Of a stretch of DNA of 64,000 nt, positions 34,863 to 44,430 are shown one piece after another. Positions within the stretch are counted from its first letter, which is position 1. Each line of letters begins with the position of its first letter. The stretch comes from Microbacterium halimionae (GTDB lineage Bacteria; Actinomycetota; Actinomycetes; Actinomycetales; Microbacteriaceae), in the NCBI RefSeq assembly GCF_011761265.1, contig NZ_JAAOZB010000001.1, positions 1,240,001 to 1,304,000 on the forward strand, read 5' to 3'. The notes under the pieces were generated by a model, which was not told the DNA's origin, made no database searches, and worked only from the letters and a program-made list of their open reading frames with translations. The position numbers were made by a program, and so were the translations under genes.

Positions 34863-36644
34863 ATGACTACTTCTGATCTCTCCACGCCGCGCGCGCTCGC
34901 GCGGTTACTTCCCTTCGCGCGGCCCGTGTTGCCGCGGCTTATTTGGGGCGCGGCAAGCGCTCTCGCGGCGAGTATCGTCTCGCTCGCTATCCCGCTCGTG
35001 CTCGAAGTTGTGGTCGCGGGCCCCGTGGGCTCTGGCGACCTGATGCAGATCGCTTTGGGCGCTGGCATCATTCTCGCGCTGGGTCTCGCAGAAGCGGGCC
35101 TTGTGTGGCTCCGTCGCTGGTTCGTGCTCGGCCCCTCAACCGAGGTGGAGTACAGCCTTCGCACCAAGTTCTACGAGCGCTTGCAGCGGTTGCCCGTGTC
35201 GTTCCACGACCGTTGGCAGTCGGGCCAGCTGCTTTCGCGCATGATGCAAGACATCAGCAGCATTCGCCGTTGGCTTGCCTTCGGGCTCATCCTTCTCGTG
35301 GTCAACCTGCTCACGATCGTGATCGGCTCAGCGATTCTGTTCACGTGGCACTGGGTGCTGGGGGCTGTCTTCCTCGCATGCTCGGCCCCGCTCTGGTACA
35401 CGGGTTACCGCTTCGAAAAGCAGTACGGGATGCTGACACGTCAGAGCCAGGATCAGGCCGGCGACCTTGCGACCGCTGTCGAAGAGAGCGTGCACGGTAT
35501 CCGTGTTCTCAAGGCATTCGGTCGGGGGCGTCACGCGCTGCAGAAGTTCGTGCGGCAGGCGGAAACTCTACAAACCACCGAGATTCGCAAAGCTCGAGCA
35601 GTTGGCAGCATTTGGTTCTGGCTCGTTTTGCTGCCAGATATTGCTTTCGCGCTGTGTCTTGCCGCGGGCATCGTTTTGGTGCAGATGGGCGAGATTTCGG
35701 TGGCGCAGCTGTTCGCGTTCTTCGCGATGGCGACAGTGCTGCGTTGGCCGGTGGAATCAATCGGATTCCTCTTCTCGTTCTTGCTTGATGCGCGCACCGC
35801 CACTGACCGCGTCATGGAGGTGTTCGACGCTGAGAACACGATCGTCGATCCCGAGAATCCGAGCACGCTCAGTGAGCCTCGTGGCGCGCTCGTTTTTGAA
35901 GGTGCACGCTTTCGATATGCCGACGCGCCGGAAGACACGCGCGATCAGCTCGATGGCATCGATCTGACACTTGAGCCGGGCGAGACGATGGCGCTCGTCG
36001 GGCTCACCGGTTCGGGTAAGACGACTCTGACAACCCTGCCGACGCGCCTTTACGACGTCACGGGGGGCCGCGTGCTGATCGACGGCGTCGATGTTCGTGA
36101 CCTGCGGCTCGAAGAGTTGCGCCGTCACATCGCGCTCGCGTTCGAAGATGCAACTCTTTTTTCGGCGTCGGTGCGCCACAACGTGCTGCTGGGCCGCGAC
36201 GATCTCGATGAGTACAGCGTCGAGGCAGAAGCGCTCATGCGAGAAGCGCTCGACGTTGCGCAGGCCAGCTTCGTTGATGACCTGCCGAACGGCGTCGAGA
36301 CTGTCATCGGTGAAGAAGGAATGAGCCTGTCGGGCGGCCAGCGCCAACGTCTGGCGCTCGCGAGGGCGGTGGCCGCGCGTCCGGCTGTTCTCGTGCTTGA
36401 CGACCCGCTGTCGGCGCTTGACGTTGACACCGAAGCGAAAGTAGAAGACGGCCTTCGCCGAGTGCTGGCGTCGACCACGGCCCTGATCATCGCGCACCGC
36501 CCCTCGACAGTCGCGCTCGCTGACCGGGTCGCGCTCTTGGAAGAAGGGCGCATCACTGCGGTCGGCACCCACTCGGAGCTACTGCGAGACAGTGCTCACT
36601 ATCGCTACGTCATTTCGAGCCTGGAAGAGGAGTCGGCATTATGA
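34863..36644 (+). CDS. ABC exporter subunit 1 (ABCB-type half-transporter with degenerate catalytic site)
   Basis: A 593-residue half-transporter: six-helix type I exporter membrane domain (about 1-310), then a nucleotide-binding domain. The NBD has Walker [11 protein letters not shown], a canonical signature [14 protein letters not shown] and an intact H-loop ([13 protein letters not shown]). Walker B ends LDDPLSALD, with Asp where the catalytic Glu is expected. This is typical of the non-hydrolysing site in heterodimeric exporters such as TM287/288 and LmrCD. The stop overlaps the partner gene start as ATGA. It probably exports drugs or lipids. A Shine-Dalgarno is weak or too close to the ATG, so the start is less certain. 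Confidence 0.9.
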   Translation: MTTSDLSTPRALARLLPFARPVLPRLIWGAASALAASIVSLAIPLVLEVVVAGPVGSGDLMQIALGAGIILALGLAEAGLVWLRRWFVLGPSTEVEYSLRTKFYERLQRLPVSFHDRWQSGQLLSRMMQDISSIRRWLAFGLILLVVNLLTIVIGSAILFTWHWVLGAVFLACSAPLWYTGYRFEKQYGMLTRQSQDQAGDLATAVEESVHGIRVLKAFGRGRHALQKFVRQAETLQTTEIRKARAVGSIWFWLVLLPDIAFALCLAAGIVLVQMGEISVAQLFAFFAMATVLRWPVESIGFLFSFLLDARTATDRVMEVFDAENTIVDPENPSTLSEPRGALVFEGARFRYADAPEDTRDQLDGIDLTLEPGETMALVGLTGSGKTTLTTLPTRLYDVTGGRVLIDGVDVRDLRLEELRRHIALAFEDATLFSASVRHNVLLGRDDLDEYSVEAEALMREALDVAQASFVDDLPNGVETVIGEEGMSLSGGQRQRLALARAVAARPAVLVLDDPLSALDVDTEAKVEDGLRRVLASTTALIIAHRPSTVALADRVALLEEGRITAVGTHSELLRDSAHYRYVISSLEEESAL

Positions 36645-38452
36645 CTGACGTCACCGGCACCCGCGGCGAAGACCGCTCTGACTATACGGCCGAAGAGAGC
36701 CGTGCGATCCGCAGACGCTCATTGCGTCTGCTCGGTACTCTGATCGGCCCCCTTCGCGGGCAATTGATCCTGGCCGGTCTGGTTCTCGTGATCTCAACAG
36801 CTCTGCGCGTCGCAGGTCCCGCGTTGATCGCCTACGGGTTGAACAACGCGCTGCCGGCTGTTATCGACGACCTCAACTGGATGCCGACAATCGGTGTCGT
36901 CGCCGTGTATCTTGTCGCGGGTATCGGCGGTGCCGCTCTCATCGGGTGGTACGCGATCATCGCGGCGCGCTTGACTCAGGCGATCATGCTGGAGCTTCGC
37001 ACGAGGCTTTTCCGCCATACGCAACGCTTGAGCCTCGAGTTCCACGAGTCGTACACGTCAGGTCGCATTATTTCGCGCCAGACGAGCGATCTCGATTCCA
37101 TTCGGGAGCTACTTGATGGTGGTCTCAACGAGTTGGTCTCGGGCGTGCTCTACGGCGGATTCACACTTATCGCTCTGCTGCTCATCGATTGGCAGAGCGG
37201 TGTCGTGCTGGCGCTCATGGGGATTCCGCTCATGCTGCTCATGCGCTGGTTCTATGGGCGTTCACAGGTGCTCTACCGTCGTTCTCGCGTGGTGAGCGCG
37301 AAGGTGATCGTGCACTTCGTTGAGACGATGACCGGCATTCGCGCGGTGAAGGCGTTCCGCACGGAGCCGGCTGGTGACCGTGATTTCGGTGCGGTGTCCG
37401 ACGACTATCGCAAGGTCAACATGGCCTCGATCCGCCTCTTCGGCACGTTCGAGCCGGCCCTCATGGCGATCTCGTCTGTCACTCTCGCTGTCGTTGTGCT
37501 GTGGGGTGGCGTGCGCGTTGCGGACGGTGCGATCGAGATCGGAATCCTGCTCGCGGCAGTGCTGTACGTGCGCAACTTCTTCTCGCCGCTGCAAGAAGTG
37601 GCGATGTTCCTCAACTCGTATCAGTCTGCGACCGCAGCGTTGGAGAAGGTTTCTGGCGTGCTCGAAGAAGAACTGAGCGTGCCGGACCCCGAGCGCCCCG
37701 TAGATCTCTGGGAAGCCCGCGGACACGTGCGCTTCGATGATGTGGAGTTCGGCTATGGCGAGGGGCGCGTCATCCTGCCAGATTTCTCGCTCGATATTCC
37801 GGCGGGGCAGACGATCGCTCTTGTCGGCACCACGGGCGCCGGAAAATCGACGCTCGCGAAGCTCATTTCGAGGTTCTACGACCCGACGCGAGGCGTCATT
37901 TCGCTCGATGATGTTGACCTTCGGTCTCTCCACCCGAAAGATCTTCGCCGTGCGATTGTCATGGTGACGCAGGAGGCGTACCTGTTCAGCGGAACAGTTG
38001 CAGACAACATCGCGCTCGGTAAGCCCGGCGCAACGATGGAAGAAGTTCGCGCGGCGGCCACAGCGGTCGGTGCGGATGCTTTCATCCAGGCGCTCCCGGA
38101 CGGATACGGCACCGACGTCAACAAACGCGGTGGCCGCGTATCTGCGGGCCAGCGTCAGCTCATCTCGTTCGCCCGCGCGTTCCTTGCGAACCCCGCCGTG
38201 CTCATCCTCGATGAAGCCACTGCGTCGCTCGATATTCCGTCAGAGCGCGCCATCCAAGATGCGCTGCAGACCCTTCTCGCCGACCGCACCGCGATCATCA
38301 TTGCGCACCGGCTGTCGACAGTCGCGATCGCTGACCGCGTGCTGGTGATGGAACACGGACGCATTATTGAAGACGACGTTCCGGCAACGTTGATCGCCGG
38401 GGATGGAAAGTTCGCGCAGCTGCACGCTGCGTGGCAGCAATCCCTCGTGTAG
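36641..38452 (+). CDS. ABC exporter subunit 2 (ABCB-type half-transporter)
   Basis: A 603-residue partner half-transporter: N-terminal cytoplasmic stretch (about 1-40), type I exporter membrane domain (to about 330) and NBD. It has Walker [11 protein letters not shown], Walker [13 protein letters not shown] with the catalytic Glu, and H-loop [13 protein letters not shown]. The signature is altered ([18 protein letters not shown] for SGGQ). Each composite ATP site thus mixes one altered element, giving one consensus and one degenerate site, as in known heterodimeric multidrug exporters. Confidence 0.91.
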   Translation: MTDVTGTRGEDRSDYTAEESRAIRRRSLRLLGTLIGPLRGQLILAGLVLVISTALRVAGPALIAYGLNNALPAVIDDLNWMPTIGVVAVYLVAGIGGAALIGWYAIIAARLTQAIMLELRTRLFRHTQRLSLEFHESYTSGRIISRQTSDLDSIRELLDGGLNELVSGVLYGGFTLIALLLIDWQSGVVLALMGIPLMLLMRWFYGRSQVLYRRSRVVSAKVIVHFVETMTGIRAVKAFRTEPAGDRDFGAVSDDYRKVNMASIRLFGTFEPALMAISSVTLAVVVLWGGVRVADGAIEIGILLAAVLYVRNFFSPLQEVAMFLNSYQSATAALEKVSGVLEEELSVPDPERPVDLWEARGHVRFDDVEFGYGEGRVILPDFSLDIPAGQTIALVGTTGAGKSTLAKLISRFYDPTRGVISLDDVDLRSLHPKDLRRAIVMVTQEAYLFSGTVADNIALGKPGATMEEVRAAATAVGADAFIQALPDGYGTDVNKRGGRVSAGQRQLISFARAFLANPAVLILDEATASLDIPSERAIQDALQTLLADRTAIIIAHRLSTVAIADRVLVMEHGRIIEDDVPATLIAGDGKFAQLHAAWQQSLV

Positions 38453-38483
38453 CCGACGGAAGATGTTTCGCCGGATGCCGCCG

Positions 38484-38936
38484 CTACAGGCGGTACTCGG
38501 CGACAGTTTCGCCGTACTCGTTTTCGCCGCGTGCGGTGAATCCGACGTTGTGGAAGAAGACCTCGGGCCCGTCAGGCCCTGCCTCGTAGATGACAGTGAC
38601 GAATTCCATACCGCGGGTGCGTGCTTCTTCGATGAGCTGCTCGATGAGGAAAGTTCCGACGCCTTTGCCCTGCACGCCAGCGTCTACGTTGATACGCCAC
38701 AACACAGACCGGAAGGTCTCGTCGGGTTCTTCGCTGTCAAAATTCGCGCTCACGAAGCCAACGACGTCATCGCCGGTGAGCGCGACGCGTTGCCACGACG
38801 ACACGGGGTTGACGACTGTTGCGGCAATACCGTAGCTCACCGGTGCCAGGAACTGCTCCTGGCCGGGCTTTAACTCCATATTGTTGACTGCAACGATCGT
38901 TGAGGCGGACAGCTCTTCCAGTCGAAGCTCGGTCAT
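38484..38936 (-). CDS. GNAT family N-acetyltransferase
   Basis: A 150-residue acetyltransferase fold. The acetyl-CoA-binding motif A is visible (NVDAGVQGKGVGTFLIEQLI), followed by a C-terminal FFHNVGFTARGE motif B. The acceptor is unknown. Two starts are possible: GTG 38942 and ATG 38936. The ATG is preferred because a -10-like TAACCT lies exactly 6 nt upstream, matching other leaderless genes in the window. It is convergent with the ABC exporter and divergent from icd. Confidence 0.85.
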   Translation of the reverse strand: MTELRLEELSASTIVAVNNMELKPGQEQFLAPVSYGIAATVVNPVSSWQRVALTGDDVVGFVSANFDSEEPDETFRSVLWRINVDAGVQGKGVGTFLIEQLIEEARTRGMEFVTVIYEAGPDGPEVFFHNVGFTARGENEYGETVAEYRL

Positions 38937-38989
38937 ACCCACAGGTTAGCCCGCGACACCATGTTTCGGCAGTGCCAAAGTTTTGAAGA

Positions 38990-39007
38990 TATCTTGACGT
39001 CGAGATA
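38990..39007 (+). promoter_or_regulatory. Palindromic motif upstream of icd, shared with sucC
   Basis: TATCTTGA-CG-TCGAGATA, 8-bp arms with one mismatch. It contains a TTGACG that could serve as the -35 element. Its reverse complement matches the sucC-upstream motif at 24148-24165 in 15 of 18 positions. It is a probable operator for a TCA-cycle regulator. Confidence 0.65.
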
Positions 39008-39066
39008 CTTCGGGCGGTGCGATAGTGTGAGATTTACACCCTCGACGCTATACGGAGAGACGAAAC

Positions 39067-41283
39067 GTGCCTGATTCGACCATCATTTACACGCATACCG
39101 ACGAGGCGCCGGCCCTCGCGACCGCATCGTTCCTGCCGATTGTGCAGGCTTTCGCGGGCCAAGCAGGCGTCGAGATCGAAACACGCGATATTTCGCTCGC
39201 CGCGCGTGTCCTCGCGAACTTCCCGCAGCGTCTGACGCCCGAGCAGCAGGTCGGCGATGCGCTCGCCGAACTCGGCGGACTTGCGACCCTCCCCGAAGCC
39301 AACATCATCAAGCTGCCCAACATCTCGGCTTCGATTCCGCAGCTGAAGGCAGTCATTGCGGAGCTCCAGAGTCAGGGCTTCGATATTCCCGACTACCCCG
39401 ACGACGCCACCACTGTCGAAGACAAAGACATTCGCGCTCGCTACGACCGCGTTAAGGGTTCCGCTGTGAACCCCGTGCTGCGCGAAGGAAACAGCGATCG
39501 CCGTGCACCCATGTCGGTGAAGAACTACGCGCGCAAGCACCCGCACCGCAACAAGGCGTTCGCTGCCGGATCAAAGACCCGTGTTGCGACGCTGGGTCAC
39601 GATGACTTCCGCACCAACGAGAAGTCGTGGGTTGCGCCGAGCGATGATGTCCTCACCGTCAACCACATCGCGACCGACGGCGAAGTTACAGTGCTGAAGC
39701 CTTCGATCAAGGTTCTTCCGGGCGAGATCATCGATGCGACGTTCCTCTCGGCATCAGCCCTTGACGCTTTCCTCGCCGAGACGCTCAAGACAGCTGCCGC
39801 CGATGACGTGCTCTACTCAGTGCACCTCAAAGCGACGATGATGAAGGTCAGTGACCCGATCATTTTCGGCCACGTTGTTAAGGCGTACTTCTCGGACGTC
39901 TTCGCCACCTACGGAGACGCGATCGCCGCTGCTGGGCTTACCCCCAACAACGGTCTCGGTTCGATTCTGTCGGGGCTCTCAAAGGTTGAAGGCGGCGACA
40001 AGATCGCCGAAGCGATCACTGCCGACCTCGAGCGCGGACCCCGCCTCTCTTACGTCAACTCCGACAAGGGCATCACCAACCTGCATGTTCCCTCCGATGT
40101 CATCGTGGACGCCTCGATGCCGGCGCTTGTGCGCAACGGCGGCAAGCTCTGGGGCGCGGACGGTGGCGAAGACGACACTCTCGCCGTCATCCCCGACTCG
40201 TCGTACGCCGGCGTCTATCAGGCAACGATCGAAGACGTCATCGCGCACGGTCCGCTCGACCCGGCCACGATTGGCACGGTTCCGAACGTCGGTCTCATGG
40301 CGCAGGCAGCTGAAGAATACGGCAGCCACGACAAGACCTTCGAGATCGCCGCTGACGGCGTCGTGCAGGTCGTCAACTCGGCCGGAGATGTGCTGCTCGA
40401 GCACAACGTTCAGGCGGGCGACATCTGGCGCGCTACGCAGACGAAAGACGTCGCTGTGCGCGACTGGGTCAAGCTCGCCGTCACCCGTGCTCGTGCCACC
40501 GGTTCTCCCGCCATTTTTTGGCTCGACGAAACCCGTTCGCACGACGCGGAACTCATCGCGAAGGTGACGACGTACCTCGCCGATCACGACACCGATGGTC
40601 TCGAGATCAAGATTCTTCCTCCTGCAGAAGCGACGCTCTATTCGCTTGGGCGTATGCGCGAAGGCCTCGACACGATTTCGGTCACCGGAAACGTGCTGCG
40701 TGACTACCTCACCGACCTCTTCCCCATCCTTGAGGTCGGGACGAGCGCCAAGATGCTCTCGATCGTTCCCCTGCTTGCTGGTGGTGGGCTCTTCGAAACT
40801 GGTGCGGGTGGTTCAGCCCCCAAGCACGTGCAGCAGCTCCTGTCGGACGACTTCCTCCGTTGGGATTCGCTGGGGGAGTTCTTCGCGCTGTCGGCATCGC
40901 TCGAGCACCTCGCCGAGACAACCGGCAACGCACATGCCAAGGTGCTCGCCGACACACTCGATGCGGCAACGGGTACCTACCTCGAAAACGACAGGTCGCC
41001 GGGGCGCGCGCCCGGCTCGCTCGACAACCGTGGAAGTCACTTCTACGTTGGTCTCTACTGGGCGAAAGAGCTCGCCACACAGACGTCTGACCCGGCGCTC
41101 GCTTCGATCTTCGCTCCGGTTGCTGACGCACTGACGGAGAACGAAGACGCAATCGTTGCCGAGCTTCTCGCTGTGCAGGGCTCACCCGTCGACATCGGTG
41201 GTTACTACTACCCCGACATGGACCGAGTGAAGGCAGTCATGCGCCCGTCGGCGACGCTGAACAAGATCATCGACGCACTCTAA
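39067..41283 (+). CDS. icd: NADP-dependent isocitrate dehydrogenase, monomeric type
   Basis: A 738-residue monomeric isocitrate dehydrogenase, converting isocitrate and NADP+ to 2-oxoglutarate, CO2 and NADPH. The length matches the roughly 740-residue monomeric class of corynebacteria and relatives, unrelated in size to the dimeric enzyme. Family blocks seen include EGNSDRRAP with [22 protein letters not shown], and [14 protein letters not shown] near the C-terminus. It starts with GTG at 39067 after GGAGAGA. It is a single-gene unit with its own terminator. The product feeds the sucCD step. Confidence 0.96.
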   Translation: MPDSTIIYTHTDEAPALATASFLPIVQAFAGQAGVEIETRDISLAARVLANFPQRLTPEQQVGDALAELGGLATLPEANIIKLPNISASIPQLKAVIAELQSQGFDIPDYPDDATTVEDKDIRARYDRVKGSAVNPVLREGNSDRRAPMSVKNYARKHPHRNKAFAAGSKTRVATLGHDDFRTNEKSWVAPSDDVLTVNHIATDGEVTVLKPSIKVLPGEIIDATFLSASALDAFLAETLKTAAADDVLYSVHLKATMMKVSDPIIFGHVVKAYFSDVFATYGDAIAAAGLTPNNGLGSILSGLSKVEGGDKIAEAITADLERGPRLSYVNSDKGITNLHVPSDVIVDASMPALVRNGGKLWGADGGEDDTLAVIPDSSYAGVYQATIEDVIAHGPLDPATIGTVPNVGLMAQAAEEYGSHDKTFEIAADGVVQVVNSAGDVLLEHNVQAGDIWRATQTKDVAVRDWVKLAVTRARATGSPAIFWLDETRSHDAELIAKVTTYLADHDTDGLEIKILPPAEATLYSLGRMREGLDTISVTGNVLRDYLTDLFPILEVGTSAKMLSIVPLLAGGGLFETGAGGSAPKHVQQLLSDDFLRWDSLGEFFALSASLEHLAETTGNAHAKVLADTLDAATGTYLENDRSPGRAPGSLDNRGSHFYVGLYWAKELATQTSDPALASIFAPVADALTENEDAIVAELLAVQGSPVDIGGYYYPDMDRVKAVMRPSATLNKIIDAL

Positions 41284-41292
41284 GCGGTCTTG

Positions 41293-41342
41293 AAACGCCT
41301 GAGGGGCGGATGCCACGTGGCATCCGCCCCTCAGGCGTTTTT
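41293..41342 (+). terminator. Intrinsic terminator after icd
   Basis: A perfect 48-bp palindrome with 24-nt arms (41293-41316 / 41317-41340) and T5 at 41338-41342. The inner GGGGCGGATGCC is the same as in the sucCD terminator. The stop codon of the convergent GntR gene lies inside its 3' arm. Confidence 0.93.
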
Positions 41343-41720
41343 GCTGGGATTCTCTGTGTCCGACTCCGGGAGCTTCGGCCAGATCGCGCGCAGGAGACGA
41401 ATCGCGTCGTCGATGTTGAGCCCAGCTTCGGATCCGGCCGTGGCGAGGTCTCGTGCAGCGTTGAGAACTGTCCGAGGTGTGGCTGCGGCAGCGCTGCTCA
41501 CGCGGGTGCCACCACCGATACGAGCGGTCACCAACCTTTCTGCCTCAAGCGTTCGGTACGCCTTGGCCACTGTGCCCGGCGCAACGGCGAGGTCTTTGGC
41601 AAGTTGCCGGACCGATGGCAGGCGATCTTCAGCGGCAAGCTCGCCTGAGGCGATGAGGCCACGCACCTGATCGCAGATCTGTTGTGCGGGAGGCATCGAT
41701 CCCGCCAGCGTGATCATCAT
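41331..41720 (-). CDS. GntR family transcriptional regulator, YtrA subfamily
   Basis: A 129-residue short GntR regulator, the size of the YtrA subfamily, with a winged helix (IASGELAAEDRLPSVRQLAK, followed by DLAVAPGTVAKAYRTLE) and only a short C-terminal helical dimer region. YtrA-type regulators repress operons of membrane transport or cell-envelope proteins and usually sit in the operon they control. The start at 41720 overlaps the membrane-protein stop as ATGA. Its last codons run into the icd terminator. Two GTGTA...TACAC palindromes upstream of the operon are the likely operators. Confidence 0.9.
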   Translation of the reverse strand: MMITLAGSMPPAQQICDQVRGLIASGELAAEDRLPSVRQLAKDLAVAPGTVAKAYRTLEAERLVTARIGGGTRVSSAAAATPRTVLNAARDLATAGSEAGLNIDDAIRLLRAIWPKLPESDTENPSKNA

Positions 41721-42634
41721 GACCGACGGGTGTGCGGGGGCATGGTGCGAGCAGGAATCGCAGACAATGCGATGCTGGCCCAGAGCGCCACGCCACACGC
41801 GCCGACAACGTAGGCTGCGCCGAGGAGCGTCGGCCCGAGAGCCGCGAAAGGTGTCCATGTATGCACTGTGCCGATGGAGCTCGAGAACATACCCCTCATT
41901 GACGACGTTCCATACAAAGAACTCAGTATGGTCGCGAGGTGCATGAGAAATGTTGCGGTGACCGCAGCAAGAACGTTTCGAGTACGCGTGTGGCGCACGG
42001 CGCTATCGCGAACGGCATCTTTTTGCAGCGCAGGGCGCGAGATCAGCACAATGTCGACCGCTGCCACAAGGAGTACGAGCGCCATCAGAACGAGAGCGGG
42101 AACGGAGAAGTACCAGCCGTATATGCTCGTGCCAATCGAGTTTTCGCCGCCCAGGTGGACCGTGTAGTTCGTGTAGTCGCCAGTGATTTCGTCACGCTCC
42201 GACGCCGCGCCAGCGGCCAGGGTCGCGGTCAAGATCAGTGCCAGCACAAGTGTCGGCGGGATCAGCCACCAGCCTCGGATAAATGTGAGTGGGGTGCGGC
42301 GAGAGAGCTCTGCGCTGCCATCACCGAGTCGACGGTGCACCGGAAATGCGAGGAGCACCAACCCCACGATTCCGGTGATGAGGGGGGCGATAAACCGCAT
42401 ATCCATTGACCAGCCACGTACGGGTGCGAAAACATCTATCGGCCAGGTGAATGAGACATTTATGCTCTTCGCAAGCAACTCGGAGAGCACCCCGAGGAGC
42501 GCCGCCAGGATGGCGAAGATGACCGTAGTGCGTCCGGTAAGCGGGTTGCGTTCGCGCCGAATCAGCCGCCACAGCACTGCGATGGTAATGCCCGCGAGCA
42601 CAGGGCCATATTGCGTGAGGTAAATAAAAACCAA
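41717..42634 (-). CDS. Multispanning membrane protein in YtrA-type operon
   Basis: A 305-residue protein with about eight predicted hydrophobic segments and no recognisable catalytic motif. It may be compared with the membrane proteins that accompany YtrA-family regulators, but I do not recognise its family. The start is a TTG at 42634, supported by GGGAGGG six bases upstream. It is first in a two-gene operon with the GntR regulator, behind two tandem operators. An envelope-stress or antibiotic-response role is possible but not shown. Confidence 0.75.
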   Translation of the reverse strand: MVFIYLTQYGPVLAGITIAVLWRLIRRERNPLTGRTTVIFAILAALLGVLSELLAKSINVSFTWPIDVFAPVRGWSMDMRFIAPLITGIVGLVLLAFPVHRRLGDGSAELSRRTPLTFIRGWWLIPPTLVLALILTATLAAGAASERDEITGDYTNYTVHLGGENSIGTSIYGWYFSVPALVLMALVLLVAAVDIVLISRPALQKDAVRDSAVRHTRTRNVLAAVTATFLMHLATILSSLYGTSSMRGMFSSSIGTVHTWTPFAALGPTLLGAAYVVGACGVALWASIALSAIPARTMPPHTRRS

Positions 42635-42653
42635 TAGCGCCCTCCCATCGAAA

Positions 42654-42675
42654 GTGTACTAATGAAATGGTACAC
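42654..42675 (-). promoter_or_regulatory. YtrA-type operator, proximal copy
   Basis: 22-bp inverted repeat with GTGTAC / GTACAC ends and centre TAATGAAATG. It lies 20 bp upstream of the TTG start of the membrane-protein gene. A second, similar copy begins two bases further on. Confidence 0.75.
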
Positions 42676-42677
42676 GC

Positions 42678-42699
42678 GTGTGCCATTCATCTGATACAC
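42678..42699 (-). promoter_or_regulatory. YtrA-type operator, distal copy
   Basis: 22-bp imperfect inverted repeat with ends GTGTGCC and TGATACAC. On the minus strand it aligns with the proximal copy as GTGTAYYARATGAAWGGYACAC. The centre-to-centre distance is 24 bp, which would allow two dimers to bind cooperatively. Confidence 0.72.
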
Positions 42700-42747
42700 C
42701 TTTGAGAGGTCGTCAGGACGTGCTCAGCAAATTGCGCTGGTGTCTGC

Positions 42748-44244
42748 CTAGTTGTGAATCCACACGTCGACGCCCTGCGGGGCCCAGCTGTAGATCTGAG
42801 CTGCGCGGTACTCAGGCATTCCGACGCACCCGTGACTCATGCGCTGGCCGTAATTGTTGTGCCAGTAGACACCGTGGAACGCTTGATCGCCGTTGAAGTA
42901 CATGACCGACTTGATGTTTGGTGTCTCGTAGGTAGTGCCGTCGGCGTTGTTGCCACGCATCGTCTGCATGGGTGTCTTCCAGCCGATGTTGTAGCGCCCA
43001 GTCTGCGTGGGAAACTCAAGCCCACTCGAAATGAGCCACGAGTCGACGACGGCGCCGTTCTCTTTTACATAGAGACGTTGCTCGCTCAAATTGACTTCGA
43101 GCATGCGAGCCAACGAGGTCGTGGTGAACTCAGTCTCGGTCACCGGGAGCTCATACACCGAATTCCCGCTCGCGAGCTGGGCGGCGTAGCTATCGGCGAT
43201 GCCATCAGTGGAGTCGAGCGCACGGCCCGCGACCCCTTCGGTCTCGGTCCGCAGTACATCGCCAGCTTCGTTGGTGATGACTGTTGCATTTACAGCATCG
43301 CGATCAACGGCCTTCGGAAGCGCGTCGATCACGTCTGCCATTGCGCTCGCATCTGCGGTGACTGTGACGTCGCTCGATTCAACCGCGTCGGTTGTGTCGA
43401 CGGCCAGCCAAGACGCGACGACTGCGCGGTCGAGGGGGACAGTGCGTTCTTCGCCGACGTAGAAGCCTGCGGAGTCGAGCATGCCGTTGAGTGCTGTCAC
43501 TGACTCTTCCGCAGACGCGGTCGTGAACGTGGCGTCAACGGGGACGACCGACGCATCAATTTCGACTCGCGTCGAACCATCGAGGAAAGCCTGCTTGAGA
43601 GTGCTCTGGATGAGGTCGAGGTCAATGCCGGTGCCCGCAACGGCCGGGTCAACCGCGTAGCTTGCGGAATCGGCATCGAATGAGATCGTTGCGTTGATCG
43701 GCGCCAAGAACGCGTCCGGAAATGCTGCCGTGAGTGCAGCTTCTGCGGTCACCGGGTCGATGGCGACGTCAGGGGCTGAGCTATCGGCAAACCACTGCGT
43801 GACGTTCCACATGGGGTGCGCCTCGAATGCGGCTTCAGCGGCAGCGCTCGCATCAATGCTTGCGCCGAGATCTGCGCCGGTGAGCGTTGCTGATCCGTCG
43901 GGTGTTGCGATCGCGATCTCAGTTTCGGCAAGGCGCGAGTTAACAGCACCTATTGCGCCACCTGGCGTCATGAAGCCGACCGAAACACCGGCAATCGCGG
44001 TGCCTGGGGCGATAAGTACGAGAGACGAAGCGACGATTGCTACGGCAACGACAGCTGCGGCTCCCGAGATCCACCATCCAAGATGGCGCTTTTTCGGGGC
44101 GGGTTCACTCGGGGCCCACTCGTAGTTCTTGTCGGCACCGTCGCCGGAATCCCCTTCGACTGTTGTGTTGTCGATGAGTGTTGTTGCGGCGTCGTTTGAC
44201 GACGCACCGTTGTCCGCTTCGTTTTTCGTTGCGATGTCGGTCAC
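42748..44244 (-). CDS. L,D-transpeptidase (YkuD domain) with peptidoglycan-binding domains
   Basis: A 498-residue membrane-anchored cell-wall enzyme. It has an acidic cytoplasmic N-terminus (1-50), one transmembrane helix (about 55-79), two putative extracellular PG_binding_4-like repeats (about 85-350) and a C-terminal YkuD domain. The catalytic motif is intact: HGVYWHNNYG, then SHGCVGM with Cys473. It forms 3-3 cross-links or attaches ligands to peptidoglycan stems. The architecture is common in actinobacteria. It stands alone, convergent with nothing and divergent from the ROK regulator. Confidence 0.93.
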   Translation of the reverse strand: MTDIATKNEADNGASSNDAATTLIDNTTVEGDSGDGADKNYEWAPSEPAPKKRHLGWWISGAAAVVAVAIVASSLVLIAPGTAIAGVSVGFMTPGGAIGAVNSRLAETEIAIATPDGSATLTGADLGASIDASAAAEAAFEAHPMWNVTQWFADSSAPDVAIDPVTAEAALTAAFPDAFLAPINATISFDADSASYAVDPAVAGTGIDLDLIQSTLKQAFLDGSTRVEIDASVVPVDATFTTASAEESVTALNGMLDSAGFYVGEERTVPLDRAVVASWLAVDTTDAVESSDVTVTADASAMADVIDALPKAVDRDAVNATVITNEAGDVLRTETEGVAGRALDSTDGIADSYAAQLASGNSVYELPVTETEFTTTSLARMLEVNLSEQRLYVKENGAVVDSWLISSGLEFPTQTGRYNIGWKTPMQTMRGNNADGTTYETPNIKSVMYFNGDQAFHGVYWHNNYGQRMSHGCVGMPEYRAAQIYSWAPQGVDVWIHN

Positions 44245-44411
44245 GTCACCACCCCCTCAGCGTGATCGTGAGATCCATGGTATGCGACCACATGCCCTAA
44301 CGGAACCGAATCAGCATCACGCTTTTGTGACATTCCGTGCTGATCACGCCATGTAACAAGTTTGTAAAGGGCCCGCACTAATTCGGCGAAACGCTTGCGG
44401 GGTGAGGGTTC

Positions 44412-44426
44412 GTAAGTTGTACTAAC
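44412..44426. promoter_or_regulatory. Candidate ROK operator (autoregulatory)
   Basis: GTAAG-TTGTA-CTAAC, an imperfect inverted repeat immediately upstream of the ROK gene and overlapping its -10 (TGTACT 44418-44423; -35 TTGCGG 44395-44400). The same GTAAG-N5-CTAAC occurs upstream of the hexosaminidase/nagA operon at 60143-60157. Confidence 0.6.
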
Positions 44427-44430
44427 AAAC

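Noticed and set aside
38448..38488. TGTAGC ... GCTACA repeat between the ABC exporter and GNAT genes as a terminator
   Set aside because: Only 6-bp arms with a 29-nt loop and no T-tract.
44310..44344. ATCAGCA ... TGCTGAT inverted repeat between the L,D-transpeptidase and ROK genes as an operator
   Set aside because: The 21-nt spacer is too long for a normal dimer operator and the arms do not match any other site in the window; left as possible chance structure.
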